From Candidatus Delongbacteria bacterium (lineage in GTDB: Bacteria; UBA4055), in the NCBI GenBank assembly GCA_003477045.1, contig DMTS01000172.1:1-7639 (forward strand): DNA of 7,639 nucleotides, written 5' to 3'. Numbering within the stretch: the first letter of the stretch is position 1; each line of letters begins with the position of its first letter. Below are positions 6,719 through 7,639 of the stretch, in pieces. Both the position numbers and the translations under genes were made by a program. A model generated the notes under the pieces. That model saw nothing but the letters and a program-made list of their open reading frames with translations. It was not told the origin of the DNA and did no database searches.

Positions 6719-6795
6719 GATTAGGAAAAGTAATTAGGTCGAAGGTTTAAGAAATGTTAAAACGCCAAACTCAAATATTAAAACCAAAACAAAAC

Positions 6796-6802
6796 GGAGG
6801 AG
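6796..6802 (+). promoter_or_regulatory. Strong ribosome binding site of the C39-like peptidase gene
   Basis: GGAGGAG sits 5 nt before the ATG at 6808. It is preceded by an A/C-rich, probably unstructured stretch (about 6764-6795). It is the best Shine-Dalgarno match in the window and fixes the start of the truncated gene. High expression is inferred. Confidence 0.85.
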
Positions 6803-6807
6803 TTTTT

Positions 6808-7639
6808 ATGGTAAAATTCAAAATGACAGCGCTCGTAGCGCTGATCGCAATGCTTCTTCTCGCAGTAAGCTTGAACGCGCAGGAAAAAAGAACTTCCTAC
6901 AAGATCAAGTCTTTTATTGACGAGAAAGGAGAAGTTGTTAATGTTTACAGGTATGCAGGATTCCCACCGAAGGAATTACCTATTACCAGCACAGAATTGC
7001 CTAAAGAAGTCAGAAAAGACGGCGAAAAAGGATTTTTCGCGCTGACTAATGTCCCGGCCTATACTTGGGCTTACGGATGTACAGCTACTGCCACAGCTAT
7101 TATGGCAGCTTATTATGACAACTACGGAGCCCCTACGATCTATACCGGCCCGGCAAACGGCGGAGTAGCTCCGCAGACAAGCACCGTATGGCCATCAAAT
7201 ATCCAGGCCGATACAGACGGCAACCCTCTAGCCGCAAGTAAAATAGGCGTTGACGCAAGGACAGAAAAAGGTCACGGCGACGACTATTGGACAGGATATC
7301 TTGACGAAGCCACAGATCCGTACTATGGAGCATGGACTGAGCACGATTACAATGCCGGACAGCGTTGCGCAGCTGACTTTATGGGAACTAACCAGTGGTA
7401 TAACTGGGAAAACGCAGACGGTTCAACTTCTATATGGTCTAGCGCAGGCGGAGTTTACGACTATACCGGTTCAGAAGGCGCAACTCCTGCTTGGAGGGAT
7501 GGTATTCACGGCGTAAGACTGTTTTATGAAGCGCTCGGCTTGACTGTTGACTGGAACTACACCAGAACTATAACCGGTTACGATGATCCTGATGATGATC
7601 CGGATATGGGTCCTGCAACAGGCGGTTATGAATTTTCAA
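6808..7639 (+). CDS. Secreted C39-like cysteine peptidase, 3'-truncated by the window end
   Basis: The frame starts at ATG 6808 and stays open for 277 residues to the window edge. The signal peptide MVKFKMTALVALIAMLLLAVSLNA is likely cleaved after Ala24. After a propeptide-like stretch (~25-75) comes WAYGCTATATAIMAAYYDNYG, with probable catalytic Cys91. This is the GCxxTAxAMxxxYYD block of C39-like (papain-fold) exported proteins. RCAADFMGTN at 186-195 resembles another block I recall from these proteins. The catalytic His is expected downstream in a G-H-S/T motif, outside the window; His156 is a less likely candidate. An Asp-rich segment (DDPDDDPD, 255-262) could bind Ca2+. By analogy with the gene upstream it may end in a T9SS tail, but that is not visible. 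Substrate unknown. Confidence 0.75.
   Translation, partial: MVKFKMTALVALIAMLLLAVSLNAQEKRTSYKIKSFIDEKGEVVNVYRYAGFPPKELPITSTELPKEVRKDGEKGFFALTNVPAYTWAYGCTATATAIMAAYYDNYGAPTIYTGPANGGVAPQTSTVWPSNIQADTDGNPLAASKIGVDARTEKGHGDDYWTGYLDEATDPYYGAWTEHDYNAGQRCAADFMGTNQWYNWENADGSTSIWSSAGGVYDYTGSEGATPAWRDGIHGVRLFYEALGLTVDWNYTRTITGYDDPDDDPDMGPATGGYEFS

Noticed and set aside
7133..7516. Open frames in other registers (minus 7133-7333, plus 7250-7516) within the C39-like gene
   Set aside because: The frame from 6808 has a strong ribosome site, a signal peptide and family motifs and stays open throughout; the others are shadows.
1..7639. tRNA, rRNA, riboswitch, CRISPR, insertion sequence or phage attachment site
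   Set aside because: I read the gaps and genes for cloverleaf arms, direct-repeat arrays, transposase motifs and terminal inverted repeats and found none.

Overview
The window looks like a piece of a chromosome from a bacterium of the FCB superphylum (Bacteroidota, Cloacimonadota, Marinimicrobia, Delongbacteria and relatives). The main clue is the C-terminus of the large secreted protein at 4182-6623. It has the NYPNPFNPAT opening, beta-rich tail and KKMVLVK ending of a type IX secretion (T9SS type A) sorting domain. The sequence is AT-leaning, Shine-Dalgarno sites are clear, and all genes lie on the + strand. A phylum-level call among uncultured FCB lineages (Cloacimonadota or Delongbacteria-like) is only a guess from the flavour of the proteins.

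Layout: (1) 1-1572 is the 3' three-quarters of an oligopeptidase B gene, with the Ser/Asp/His triad and the acidic specificity residues visible. (2) 1573-1629 is a short gap with a good extended -10 promoter. It leads into three tightly packed genes: a lipoprotein with eight YwqK/MORN-type repeats (1630-2478), a small membrane-anchored helical protein (2481-2900, 2 nt downstream) and a geranylgeranyl reductase-family flavoprotein (2884-4065, overlapping by 17 nt). (3) 4066-4181 is an AT-rich gap with a possible promoter and a small 5' hairpin. (4) 4182-6623 encodes an 813-residue secreted multidomain beta-sandwich protein with two choice-of-anchor J-like and two Ig-like modules and the sorting domain. 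(5) 6624-6807 holds a strong intrinsic terminator, a second perfect hairpin and a strong ribosome binding site. (6) 6808-7639 is the 5' part of a secreted C39-like cysteine peptidase cut by the window end.

The window mixes a peptide-degrading enzyme, a lipoprotein/isoprenoid-reductase operon and two exported proteins. The most interesting part is the three-gene operon. Its reductase has the full archaeal-type GGR signature (P-x-x-C-G-E and YxWxFP-x8-GxG) in what appears to be a bacterium, and it is co-transcribed with two envelope proteins of unknown role. This suggests, but does not prove, a membrane-isoprenoid function such as lipid, polyprenol or quinone side-chain reduction. No RNA genes, CRISPR arrays, insertion sequences or minus-strand genes were found.
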